From Sarcomyxa edulis (lineage: Eukaryota > Basidiomycota > Agaricomycetes > Agaricales > Mycenaceae): a stretch of DNA of 64,000 nucleotides. The notes below the pieces were generated by a model. That model was not told where the DNA came from. It saw only the letters and a program-made list of their open reading frames with translations, and did no database searches. This document shows, piece after piece, positions 1 to 11,386 of the stretch (positions within the stretch are counted from its first letter, which is position 1; each line of letters opens with the position of its first letter). Where the stretch lies: positions 496,001 to 560,000 of the forward strand of contig QUOL01000006.1 in the NCBI GenBank assembly GCA_009761415.1, read 5' to 3'. Made by a program: the position numbers and the translations under genes.

Positions 1-205
1 CGGAGTTCCGAGAATTTGGTGACTTTTTTGCCCCGTGGCCAGATGCAATACTACCTAGGAATCCCTGACGAAGGCTAAACTATCGGTCAGACTGTCAACG
101 ACTCGATATCTAAAGATAAGGTCATTGCACGGGACCGCTCAGGAAAGTCTTGTTGAGATTCCACATTTGTACATTGAAGTAGAGAATAAATTTGAGTTAT
201 CACAT

Positions 206-3200
206 TTATACAACCGGAATACTTTCTATGTTCCAATATTCTTGGGCGTAATCTTGAATGGCTCTGTCCGAGCTGAATTTGCCCATCTGGCAATAAAATT
301 TGGATCAGTCTACAATCGAAACGACATAGAAGAACGTCGAAATTTACTTTGGCCGTGGTACGGATGGACTTTTTGATCCACTCATCTCTATCAAGATAGG
401 CTGCATCAACCATGCGCAGCGCCTCCATGTCTGTGAGAAAACAGGTCAACATAACCGTATACACTAAGAGTCCAACATCATACTCACAGGAGTCAAAGTC
501 GTCCGTGAGCAAGTAGAAGTCGCCTTGGCGGACCGTGTTGAGAAGACTGATCATAACCTTTGAGTGCCCGTGCTTGTATAGTGATGAAGTAATGTAAGAA
601 CACTCACGGTTCGTATACCCCGGCATCACCGAACAATCCAGCTGAGACTTGGTTGAGAACATTTGCGAGGGCAGGGCATTTCTCCTCTACGGGAATTGGA
701 TGGTAGAGATGCTGGTAGCGAAGATCTTCTACAGCGGGAGTCAAGTGACCAAAGAAGACTGAAGTCGAACAAAGTCAACAATGACCGGACACAGCGTCAA
801 TGCAAATCAATACGCACAGACGTTGCTCTCTCCAACCTACGATTTTATGGTCAGATATATCTGAAAAAGAAAATGCATTACAACGGGATGTACCCACCTC
901 CTCAGCGATCTCGATGTTGGCACCATCTATAAGATATTGATAGCATCCAGGAAGACGTCTGATAAGCTACAAGATACTCACCGACAGTTCCAACGAGGAG
1001 TCCACCGTTGAGACAGAACTTCATGTTAGACGTGCCAGACGCCTCAGTACCAGCAGTAGAGATATGCTGACTGATATCCGAAGCGGGGATCAGGATCTCA
1101 GCTAGAGAAACTGAGTAATCTGGAAGGAAATAGAGAGTGAGGTAATCTTTGGTGTCCGGGTCAGCGTTGATGACGCGCGCCACATTCACAATGAGACGTA
1201 TGGTCTGGGAAATGATACGCGTAAGCAACCATTTCCATGACTAGAATAAAGAGTCGAGCCTCAACGTACCAGCTTTGCAATGTAGTCTGTGCCAAATCGG
1301 AATTTAGTTTTTGGCCTTACTTCAAGCGTAACTACTTACATGCAGGTGCTGCCTTTCCGGCAAAGAAGACGGCACGGGGGTTCGCCTTCTTCCTCTCCTC
1401 CGGAGTCATGCTCTTGAGTACGAGGTACCTCTAAAAGAAATTTGTCAGGAGCGGCACGGTGGAAAAAGTAGAAAGAACTGACATGAATGACTCCCAAGAT
1501 GTTCAAGGTTTGACGCTGGGGGAAAAATGTACTGAGCATTTAAGTTTTGAGTGCTAGTTTAGGTCGAGAGATACCTTGTATTCATGTAGACGCTATGAGA
1601 GATATGCTTAGTCAATTGATTGTCACGGTGTCCAACGAAACGTCTACGCACTTTGATTTGCACATCAAACATAGCTTTCGTGTTGATCGTGAGACCAAGG
1701 GTAAGCTGGACGTGATGCGCAAGGCGCTCCTTGTTGCGTTGCTTCACTAAAGCCCATTCCTCGCGGAAAGCCTTGTCCTCTGCAAAAGGCAGAAGGCCCT
1801 CCAACTTGTAGAGATCCTTGAGCCACACAGTCTTATCGATCTTGAGGGTCTTCGAGATGAGGGCGCTGAGATCCGGGTTGCACTGGGGGATTCCGTCGTC
1901 AGTCGAGAATGATTATATGGAATGTCCTGTTTACCTGGTCGAGCCATCTACGAGGAGTGACTAACCGAGGACAAACTCAGCATGAAGACCGAAGAGAAAC
2001 AGTAATGTCCTCAGACTCACTTCCGTTGGTAACATTCCCGAATCTGTTTGAGAATAACAATCAGCACATTTCGGGTATATCAAGGTTGATAAATACTTAC
2101 TTGCTTATTCCAGAGAAGTCGACGAAATCCTTTAAGATGGTGGTCCTAACGAGCTCACTGTGGAGCTGGACGACAAGACCGCGAATTAAGATCGAAGAAC
2201 GTCCCGCGAGATTGTTAAGACACGGCATACCTCAGCAACTCCATTGACTTTGCGACTTCCTGTAAACGTGCACAAGTAAGCGTTGGGAAACGAGCGACCC
2301 AGCATCATCCTGTTGATTACCAATGCACGCCAAATGCGCCATCCTGACTTGCTGGGGAACCCCCTCTGAGATACGAACGCAATCAGCGACGTTTCATTGG
2401 CAAAGAGTTGAGACGCGTTACCTTCGATCAAGGACATCCGTGCCAATCTATCACGATCACCGGGGAATTTCTTCTCTACGGCTGTAAAGAGGTGTAGAAT
2501 CAGGAAGAGGCACGAGACAGAATAAGTGGGACCTACACTGCAGGAACAATCTTTTCGGAGACAGGGTACGTAGTTAAGTGAAAGGAAAGACGAAAGAGTG
2601 TAGAAGCGCTTACAGATTCTATAGACGAAGATTGGTCAATGTCGTGTAGATAAATCAAAAAGACGAGACACTCACGATGTCAAAGATGATCTGCATGTGT
2701 CTAGATGGACACGATTCTGTCAAACTCAGCATGTTGTTGAGCATTCGTAATCCACCTACCTCGGCAACAAGTGTTGCAAGAGAGGGACAGGCCACTTCTC
2801 GAGCGCTTCCTGAGGACGAAAACCTCAGTGAGCCTAGAAACAATCCGCACGAAGTGAACCACGTACAGGCAAGACGGTGTGATTGGTGAAGAAGAACGTG
2901 TTGGTGACAATCTGCCAAGCCATATCCCAATGAATGTCTTCTTCATCGATGAGAATACGCATCAGCTCGGGGATAGCGAGAGTCGGGTGAGTCTGGAGAT
3001 ATGATTTGAAGAGTTATCGACGGATCACTGTGCGATAAAGGGTTCAATGCTCACGTCGTTCAATTGAATGGCAACGACTAGAACGAACAGAAATTTGTCA
3101 ACAACGTAAAAATATGTCGATACTAATTTCGACGCACAGTCAGGGAACTCGGTCATGGGTCTGCCCAAGTTCTTGAATCTCCTGATGATATCGGACAAAC

Positions 3201-4779
3201 TAGCTGCGGTCCAGAAGTACTGCTGTTTCAAACGAAGTTCTTTGCCGACTATGGAATATGACACAGAGGTAAGCAAGTGGCAAACAAAATACGGGAAGGT
3301 TCTTACACGAGGTGTGGTCGTTGGGGTACAACACAGAGCTGGGGGCAGATGCAGTCGTGAGCAAGATACGACCAATTTCGAAAATGAGCGAGAACCTACG
3401 TGATCGCTTCTGCGGAGTTGGACGACTCAACGGCCCCTTCGTAGTTACCAGCTATAGCCAAGTGAGCTGCATGATCGCCACAATAATGTAGGTCAGTGGA
3501 TAGCGTACCATTGAAACTGTTCAAATCGAACCCTCTCTTAGGCTTGCTTTCCCATAGCCTAAGGTTGTTGGTGTTCTTGGTGTTGCATCCAGGTATCATG
3601 ACGTCATACGCGACTGCCAAAACCTCCTGTCCACCAGACCACACTGCCCTACCGCTTCCATCGCCCATACGGTCAGACTGACCGTAAAAGCGGATTTCGT
3701 AGACGACGTCCAGACGCGGGAGTTCCCTATGAGACAATGATGGTCAGTCTCAAAATCTCTACATTCGACGAACCGGGACTTACCATGGGTTCTGGGTGTT
3801 GAGCCTGTGATGTAAGGGAGCTTCAATTAGAGCGTTGATGATAAGATTCAAGATCACCTACCAGGGGTCCGGAGCCTCCAACTGGTTTCCTTCTGGGGAA
3901 ATGAGCTGTTGGAAGATACCGTATTTGTATCGTAGACCGTAACCTGGACCAAAAGCAATGAAATGAGAAAATGCGTCGCGAAGGGCGAGTGAAACATGCG
4001 TACCCCATACTGGGAGATCCTGGGAAGCAGATGAATCCAAGTAACAGGCCGCAAGACGCCCAAGACCACCGTTACCCAAGGCGGCATCACGCTCTTCTTC
4101 GAGAATATCTTCAACGGAGAATCCGAGCTCTTTGATGCCCTCTTTGTACTTGTCTTTCAGACCGAGGTTGAGGAGCTGTGATTTTGAGTGAGAAAAGCGT
4201 AGAACAAATGTTGCGAAGACGCACCGCGTTGTCCAAGGTCCGTCCCATCAAGAACTCAAGGGAAAGATAATAAGCTCGCTTGGGTTGCTTTCTGTTGTAA
4301 TGGAGCTGGGTATCGTTCCAGTTCACGAGAAGGTTGTCTCGGACAGACAGAGCTGCAGCTTGGTAGGCGCCTGGTTTGAAGTATCAGTATTCCTCTTTAC
4401 CTTTACACATACTCGTAAGACTGACCCAAGTTGTCTAAATTGTATGCCTGGCGAGCCAGAGAGGTCTGTACATGGTTTACGAATGATTTGGTGATGGAGG
4501 GGACATCTAGAGAGTGAGATATTTGTAAGTATAGCCTTCTCTCACAACTTTGTAAGTCACGCACCTGTATCGAGACCTCTCATTCCACTCTTCCACACCT
4601 GTTCGTCTCCCCTGGGCCATTTCTCCTTACCAGAAGCATCGGTCTCGGGGGTATAGCCTAGTAGTATTTAGCGCGATCTGATAACGAATCAAACGTGGGA
4701 ACACACCTGTAAGCGACCGCACATGTCTGCGGGTACGCTTTGGAGTCCCGATAGTCTTGGGATCAATCACGGAGGTCAT
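206..4779 (-). CDS. GPH1: Glycogen phosphorylase (many short introns)
   Basis: Releases glucose-1-phosphate from glycogen in the cytosol using pyridoxal phosphate. The minus strand codes, in order, for family landmarks: an N-terminal segment [20 protein letters not shown] followed by [13 protein letters not shown] (near 4220-4325), [20 protein letters not shown] with [13 protein letters not shown] (3860-4080), [20 protein letters not shown] followed by the PLP-lysine region [10 protein letters not shown] (980-1150), and a C-terminal block [11 protein letters not shown]...[13 protein letters not shown] (330-530). The last exon reads [20 protein letters not shown] and stops at 206-208, after an intron with a clean CAG acceptor near 275. 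The start ATG (4777-4779) opens [20 protein letters not shown], a typical fungal N-terminus. The coding sum fits the usual 850 or so residues spread over 4.6 kb, so introns are numerous. I saw no frame damage in the exons read. Individual internal exon borders were not all resolved. Confidence 0.95.
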
Positions 4780-5365
4780 GGTCGTCGTCCGTGAAAAAGG
4801 GGTGAAATGCCCTGGCCTTATATACGAATTTTGAAATCGAAGGTCAGCTTTCGTATCAAATACAAGGAACTTGAAATTTCTCAAAATAGTACGCCTTTGA
4901 CTGTCTCCAGTCTCGTCATAAATCTAGAACTATCTCACAAATAGATCCATCCCTGGTTTTTTGTCTCAATTCTCTGTATCTCCGTTCAGTCGCCGAATGC
5001 TCAATCTGAGGAGCTCGAGAGGCCACATCGAGTCGGATTCAGAGTAGAGTCAGACACTGGGCTTTCAGCAAAGGTCTTGCGGGCTGTCACTCGTAATCGT
5101 ACGGGAACGGGACCGATACAAGATATCGATGGGTGTATGGTACAACCGCGTGTCTAGGTTCAATTGCTCTACGATCAGCTCCACTATCATTATCATCATC
5201 ATCAAAAGTATTCGGACAGAACTCTCCCGGACGGACGCTGAGCATATACGTGTTAGAAGAGAAAGGGATGGCAGGCATGGGGATAAATCGAGACATTTGA
5301 GTTTGAGTCCCACAATTGTAGTGTATGTACAGGGATACGACCATATAAATCCGAAGTTCTGACGG
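4780..5365. promoter_or_regulatory. Upstream region of glycogen phosphorylase
   Basis: About 590 bp between the phosphorylase start and the 3' end of the next (weakly supported) minus-strand gene. It must hold the phosphorylase promoter. I see a short ATC/ATT-rich run around 5185-5205 but no clear TATA box that I would defend. Confidence 0.4.
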
Positions 5366-6427
5366 TCAGCTGGATCTCGAAGTCCCTGGAACTTGAGAGA
5401 CTTCATCTGGATGCAGTCCTCATATCACCGACATTGGGTATCGGTGTTCGCGCCATTGAGGGTGTTTTCAAGAATAGGAGAAGACCAGCTTCGGGAACTT
5501 GCAGAAGTAGATAAGTCGTCGCTAGCTTTACCTTCCAGGAAAACGGGTTGATTGGAGCCATGGGAATACAATTCTTGACAAGTTTCGGCGGAGAAGACGC
5601 GACAATGTCGAGAGACGTCCAAGATCCCTGGCAATGGGTCATCAGTCGATTCCAAGCCCTCTCCACATGCGGGGTAAGACGCAAGATGAGGGGCATTAAT
5701 TGTGGGGGCTGCGGGAATAAATCGGGTAGGGCGTCCGGTGATGTGCTCTGATGGATCACAGGTGATGGTGTCAACGACTTCGAGAATAAAGAAGTAGATG
5801 GAAGTAAGAGGATTCAAGAATAATTCGGGACGGGTTACAACTGAATTACTCACGAGTTCGAACGTAAAAAACTTCGGGATGATCATCGAGAACCTTACTG
5901 ACGGTAGGACTACGAGGATCTGTATTCATCCCTCCACCCTCCTTCACCATCTCACTTGGGGCTTGACCTATCTGTGCTGAACATACGACCCCTCATTATT
6001 CACAGATGCAAGATGCCCTCCGGTCGGGATGTGTTTTGTGCGCGTCGGCATCATGTTTGCAGTAAGAGAGCCTGGCTGAGGAGACCGCGATGAGTGAGAA
6101 GTGGATGGAGCATGCATACATACCGTTTATGCACAACTCGATAGCCTCGCCAGGCCTCGCCTCGACCTGAATGATTTGGCAATGCCGCGGCATATCATAT
6201 ACGAGAGTGGTTAGTGTACACCCACTGCCGCCAAAGTGCCGCACCTCATGGAACGTGAAAGTCCAGATAAGTCTTCCGCCGGTGGACAATGGACACACAA
6301 GTTGCGCACAAGTATCCTTCGGAACTCGTGTCGAGATCGACAGATATTAGTAACGATGGTAGAATTTCCCTAGTACTTTAATTCGACCTAAATTGCATGT
6401 CATATGCTGGAACGATGAGGAAAACAT
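5366..6427 (-). CDS. Hypothetical multi-exon protein, unknown function
   Basis: I do not recognise this protein. A consistent spliced frame can be built on the minus strand: ATG at 6425-6427, a short first exon, an intron with a TTACTAAT branch-like site ending in GAAG, then an exon containing CQIIQVEARPGEAIELCING, an intron starting GTATGT near 6118, an exon containing PSEMVKEGGMNTDPRSP, an intron starting GTGAGT near 5850, a long exon with FIPAAPTINAPHLASYPACG, and a last exon ending in TGA at 5366-5368. All joins keep one frame, which is the main support. There is no domain, signal peptide or membrane segment. The start lies only 34 bp past the stop of the BTB gene, so transcription would have to begin inside that gene; this is a reason for doubt. 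It could instead be a non-coding transcript. Confidence 0.33.
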
Positions 6428-6460
6428 CGGAAGTAGCGCTAGCTATGACGGCACGTCACT

Positions 6461-7613
6461 TCAAGATAATAGAAACATACGCGGAATGTTCTCTTTCAGC
6501 TTTCTCATTCGATCCACCACCAATGTCTGATGATGTGTCCAGCACGCAGGACACACCGAAGTATAGAGCGCATGCGAGATCCCAAGGTTGTCACTTGACC
6601 TACTCCAAGCTCGAAGGTCAATCGAGGTGGGTATCATCTGATGAAGCTCTCGCAGTAGCCAGCACCCGTGCGGCGACATCGGATCCGGGCTCAGTTTATG
6701 TCTCCAGTAATCTGCAACATGCTCTGCACACTTGGGACACAACACGTAACCACTAGGAGTGGAGCTACCTGGATCGTGAAGAGGATCCACGATGATGCGG
6801 ACGAGCATATCTTGTAGACTTTCTCGTCCCGCTATCAATCTTCTGAGGTCTGCGGGAGAGAGGACAATATGGGAGCGACCACCATCTGCATTGCAAGTCC
6901 ATCGTTGGACTGAAAGGGCGTAAAACGCAGCTGGGAGGATTTCGGGGACATCGCACTCTCGTGCGAGGGTGATCGCTTCTGTGAGTCCAGTGGATCCTGA
7001 AGATTAGTATGTGTCCGCATGGACAAAGAGCCACATACCGGCAGCGTGTGGTAAAGCTTTTGAAGTCATATCATGGAGTACTTCTTGACGGGGCCAACGA
7101 CAGAGCATTTCCTTGACGGCCCAGTCACGCAGAACACTGATATCATATTTCGTGGCAATACGAAGAGCACCAGCAAGAATATCAAAAGTGACTGGTTGAT
7201 TCTTGAAATAGCTGATCGGCAGTATGGTAGGGGTAAGCTTACAACAGCATTGCAGACCGTATGATACAAGCGACTTACTCGGGATGATACATCCACGACA
7301 ATGTCACCAACCAATCTCGAGCAGCATCACCAGATAGAGCTACTAGCGGGCAGCCTTCCACCGTATCAAAGGACGCCGGCTGGGGCAAGTCGAACATCCC
7401 AGCAAAAATGGGGGAGCATGAGAGGCGGTCACGATGTACTTTGAAGTGATGCGTGTCTACGTCGAGTACGATATCACCGTCGTCGAACCAGAATGGCTTC
7501 GTAGATTCCGCTTCTGGACTACGCTCCTGAGCGAGTTTTCTGCGCTTAGGTTCGGGAGGGGGGGACGAACACCCGTGTGCATGAGTCGCCATGCTTTCCG
7601 AGTTTGTGATCAT
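6461..7613 (-). CDS. BTB/POZ domain protein
   Basis: Agaricomycete-type BTB/POZ protein. Such proteins mediate protein-protein contacts, often as adaptors; this subfamily has no assigned role. From the start: a low-complexity lead with PPPEPKRRKL (a possible nuclear signal), then the BTB core DDGDIVLDVDTHHFKVHRDR LSCSP with FAGMFDLPQP, and after an intron DYFKNQPVTFDILAGALRIA followed by TKYDISVLRDWAVKEMLCRW. After a second intron comes TEAITLARECDVPEILPAAF, which is the usual follow-on region of these proteins, then SPADLRRLIAGRESL and a cysteine-containing C-terminus (YVLCPKCAEHV; VCPACWTHH) ending LKENIPRMFLLS. Introns are at about 7211-7277 (GTAAGT..CAG) and just after the ALPHAA codons near 7036. 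The start ATG at 7613 was chosen; an in-frame ATG at 7592 is also possible. The gene is compact and undamaged. Confidence 0.85.
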
Positions 7614-8230
7614 GATGATGGTTCGAAAACTTGAACAAAGGCTCCAATGCAGTTGTAAGGATTTTTGATGTCCAATGACGAGTATACAGATAGAGGATAG
7701 ACTGATGAGGGATAATTGCGCCAAAGAACAACTTGACTTGAGGAGAAGAAAGTTAGTGCGTGAGAGTCGTGCAGTGGCACTGCCAAGCAAACCGCCAAGA
7801 CTGAGAAAAGCGGAACGTCACCTCACGGGTTCTGTTACATGTCACACTTCTCCTCGTAAGTACCGTGTAAATTCTAGGCGGTCTTAGTTTTTGTATATGG
7901 TAGAAATATTCCACTTAGAATGATTGGAGAACACACGGCGTTCTTTGTGGCGGCTCAGGAGCGACTCCAGGGCCCGTTCGAGACCCTTGCAGGTGTCATT
8001 ACTGAGGAAAGAGAGACACCAGCGGCAAAGGCTGAAGGGAAAGAAAAGGCTAGAAGATGAGAACTCCAGTTAACTGTCGCCTCTGGAAAAAGATTGACTG
8101 ATTGTACCGATGCTTTCTCTGAGAATCATTACAGATCGTTTGGCCCTATAGATATACACATAACTGTTGATTTCAGATGCCAGATAATGAAATATATGAG
8201 TAATAGTAATACATACAAGTACCTAGTGAC
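7614..8230. other. Intergenic region
   Basis: About 620 bp between the BTB gene start and the 3' end of the membrane protein gene, both on the minus strand. It must contain the BTB promoter and the terminator of the upstream gene. I see no additional gene, repeat or RNA in it. Confidence 0.4.
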
Positions 8231-9784
8231 CTACACATCTAGTACATAGTCTGCAGGCTTATGATCATCCACACCTATTTCTCGCGAAGCCCCAGAAGAG
8301 ATGTCGCTCAGATGTATGTGCATCACACCGTCGTCGGCATGACGCCAACTGGAATCTTCTAGCGTCCTGGTGGATTGCGTCGTGTCGATAGCACGGGGAC
8401 CATTTCCAAATTTCAAAGTCGATACCCGAGGATCGGGTTTACTGAGGCCTGCATCGACTCGAACGATGATAGAAGAGAACTGAATGCACGGGCATGAATC
8501 AACATGGAAGAGATTGACATTGGATGAAGCTCACCACTATACCCTGATCATAACGGGTAATCGTTAAAATTGTATGACATGACTGTAGGGCAAGTGCTCA
8601 CGATGATAGGCACTATCTGATTGAAGGGTACTGTCGGTCTCTTCGCTTGAAGAAAAGTTTGAATCGAACTTACTGGGGTGATGATCAAGAACATTCCTTC
8701 CGAGCTCACGATCGACGTCCCAATAAGGGGGACTAACACAATAGAATAGATGCTGGCTATGCTATGCATCAGTTGGATACAATACAACAGAAGATGATGA
8801 ATGGGCCATAGACGTACCGGACTCAATGACTACCGCTAGAATTTTCGATGTGGATGTCATTCCGGACGTGCGAATAGCGGAAACACGACGTTCATGTTTC
8901 CGTATCCTCAGTACGATCAAGGCTACGAGAAAAGAGTATTTAGCCAACGTAAATGGATGGAGATGAACATTCATTAGCAACTCACCCGTACACATCAGGT
9001 TCAATATCAGTGTTGCACAAAATCCATACCATGCACGTCCGGTGTGAGAGATGGAGGGCGGCGCGCCGAAGGCAGCATTCCCAGCTCGGAGGCCAGGAAA
9101 ATGGCCTAGCGAATAAACGGCCCAGATGAGAAGACCTGTTATGATCGTTGACTATGAGACCATTGCAAGTAGACTCATGACACTTGCCCATATCAGCCAA
9201 CAGAGTCAAGAATGGGAGGATAATAACGACATAATTGTTACCCCAGACCACGAAACAGCGGTAGACCTTCATCAGTGAGATGGTGAGCACCACTGGGGCT
9301 CCATTTGACGATGGAAGAGAGACAAACGAGGAATGCGTCTGCCACCAGAGTCACTGCAGCATATATACCTGCGCCTGGTGGTCCATGCGTCTTGATCTGA
9401 TCAAAGTACGTCTGAGGAGCATTTGGAGTGGACATATCGCCCGAAAAGGCGTCCACCATTTGTACAACTTCTACGATGACATGCTAAAAGGAATGTCAGC
9501 AAGAGAGAAAAAACAATAACATTGCAATAATGTATTACAGGCACATACCGCGGTGATAAGTCCGATCAAGGCGAGACTTGTGCCGATAAGATAGTACGCA
9601 GATTGTCTCTTGTTCACATTTCGCTTATACAAGACCGACATGTGTTCAGCAAAAACGATCAGGTAGATACCTACCGTTGATCAGTGCGATAAACATACTG
9701 ATAGACTCGTGAGCAGGACTCACCATAGACGATGGTCTCTAAGAACACTCCGACGAGGATAGCCCGAGGTTGACTCAAAGCCAT
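8231..9784 (-). CDS. Multi-pass membrane protein of an agaricomycete-expanded family
   Basis: An integral membrane protein without a known function, of a type abundant in mushroom genomes. The spliced minus-strand frame reads: SQPRAILVGVFLETIVYG, then IYLIVFAEHMSVLYKRN, then SAYYLIGTSLALIGLITA joined to HVIVEVVQMVDAFSGD, then YFDQIKTHGPPGAGIYAAVT, then YRCFVVWGNNYVVIILPFLT (the most typical motif of the family), then WAVYSLGHFPGLRAGNAAFG, RAWYGFCATLILNLMCT, LIVLRIRKHERRVSAIRTSG, SIYSIVLVPLIGTSIVSSEG and a soluble tail with IIVRVDAGLSKPDP ending at the TAG 8231-8233. Hydrophobic stretches suggest six or seven helices. At least seven introns; one of them (9136-9187) uses a GC donor (GCAAGT..ACAG). 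The start ATG is at 9782-9784, leaving a short N-terminus before helix 1. The family assignment rests on the YRCFVVWGN-type motif and overall layout; exact borders in 8420-8830 are uncertain. Confidence 0.75.
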
Positions 9785-10638
9785 CTCGTGGATAGTCTTG
9801 TGAAATTCGTGAATGAGGAGAGCGTGAATATGTGGGGAATAGCATATTCCAGCGCAGTCTTTAAAGAACATACTTATCTTTGAACCAAGGAAATTTCTCA
9901 CAAATTTTTGATGTTATCCATCACTGGATCATGGGAAGAAGATGATTGCACGGATGAGTGGGATATGATGGTACTTAAAAGGCTATAGCAATGTGCGATT
10001 ACAGTGACCTGATCTTCTAAGGCCTGAACGTATCGCATCTCGAATCATAGCGTAGGAGTATGATGATGATCAGGGTGACCGCCGGCGGCGGCCTTGAGAT
10101 CTCAAAAATTGTGTATGCCTGAAGAGAGACTGGGATCATATTGAGAAGGCACAGTGAGAATACAATATCGCTGTTTTCTGTAGAATTCGAAGCACAATTG
10201 AAACTTCAGAGCAAAGTAATGTCCAATGAAAAAATGACGGTACCTCCGAGTCAAAGGATGATATCGATGCATTGGCTAATGAATCCTCATTAGAATTCCC
10301 CACATTTGTATAAAATTGTGGGGTACGAGAAACCACAACAAATCGAGGCTGATTGACAGTTAAGTAGTACTTCCTCTCGATGATTAGGCGAACAGGAGAT
10401 GCCGATGTCAAGAACATGTTTTTGAGTCAGATTGTGAAAGCAAAGTCCAAGACAGGGATCCGGTCACTGAGTAATCAGTACTCGACCATGGCCGACAGGC
10501 AGACATCGTTAGTTCTGAGAGAGAAAGGTTACGAGCTTGTGGGCCAAATCGAAGTTTATGTCACAAAGAAGAAAAAGTTTGGCCGGAGAGTGCTCCCAAA
10601 TAGGCCGAACGGACGCGAGAAACTGGTTCGCCGCTCCT
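9785..10638. other. Intergenic region left of the Ngaro element
   Basis: About 850 bp with no recognised gene. It holds the upstream region of the membrane protein gene. A plus-strand frame of about 90 codons starting at 10380 runs into the mobile element and has no family resemblance, so I do not call it. Before the element inserted, this DNA was joined directly to 17039 and was the distal upstream region of the Msb1/Mug8 gene. Confidence 0.5.
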
Positions 10639-10799
10639 TTTCGTGCTGTTGTTTTCGTCGATAGCTGTGTAATGGATAGAGATGAAAACTTCGTACAATG
10701 CCAATCTGTCGTGATGTGGGGGGGAAGTCGAGAAGAGGTACTTTCGGACCTATTCGAAGACCCAGGGGGTGTGTCTAAGAGATCGAACCGAGATCACCC
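10639..10799 (-). repeat. Ngaro split direct repeat B2 (outer 3' end)
   Basis: 161 bp, identical by eye to 11128-11288 (B1). It begins TTTCGTGCTGTTGTTTTCG on the plus strand and ends GAACCGAGATCACCC. It forms the 3' terminus of the element. Confidence 0.93.
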
Positions 10800-10929
10800 G
10801 GGTGACGAGCTCTGAGACACCGACAGACTGTACTGTACAAAGCATTTGTATTGGACGGTCTGTGCGAACGAGTTTTACAAAACGAGAGAGAAAAGAGAGA
10901 AAAGAAAGGCAAGAAAAGGGACGGTGGGT
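10800..10929 (-). other. Linker between repeats B2 and A2
   Basis: 130 bp found only once, lying between B2 and A2 where the classic Ngaro scheme has the two repeats directly joined. Its right half is a purine-rich tract (GAGAGAAAAGAGAGAAAAGA and similar) on the plus strand, that is, pyrimidine-rich in element sense. Its role is unknown. Confidence 0.8.
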
Positions 10930-11128
10930 GGGGGCCAAAAAATCCAAGCGAAGAGAAATACGAAGGGAGCGAGGAACGAACGAACGAAGTAATGAACGTA
11001 GTGGTACAAGTCCAAGAAACGCGAGTGTAACGAAAGGTGGAAGCTGTCGATAGACGAGCGTCTGTCACGGTCACACACGAAAAAGCGGTCCACGATTCAT
11101 CCCGTTCCTCCTTTCTCAGTCCTTTCAT
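10930..11128 (-). repeat. Ngaro split direct repeat A2
   Basis: 199 bp, identical by eye to A1 at 16840-17038. It abuts B1 with one shared base, so B1-A2 reproduces the junction expected from a circular intermediate (3' end joined to 5' end). Confidence 0.93.
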
Positions 11129-11288
11129 TTCGTGCTGTTGTTTTCGTCGATAGCTGTGTAATGGATAGAGATGAAAACTTCGTACAATGCCAATCTGTCG
11201 TGATGTGGGGGGGAAGTCGAGAAGAGGTACTTTCGGACCTATTCGAAGACCCAGGGGGTGTGTCTAAGAGATCGAACCGAGATCACCC
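11128..11288 (-). repeat. Ngaro split direct repeat B1
   Basis: 161 bp copy of B2, placed about 100 bp after the recombinase stop codon in element sense and directly joined to A2. Confidence 0.93.
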
Positions 11289-11386
11289 AAGGGGAACCTA
11301 AGCAAAGGCGCGTCGAGGAGAGAAGATGGAGGAGACACACCCGAAAATGAGAACGAAGTGAACATAGCCTGGGGAAAGGAGACCCG

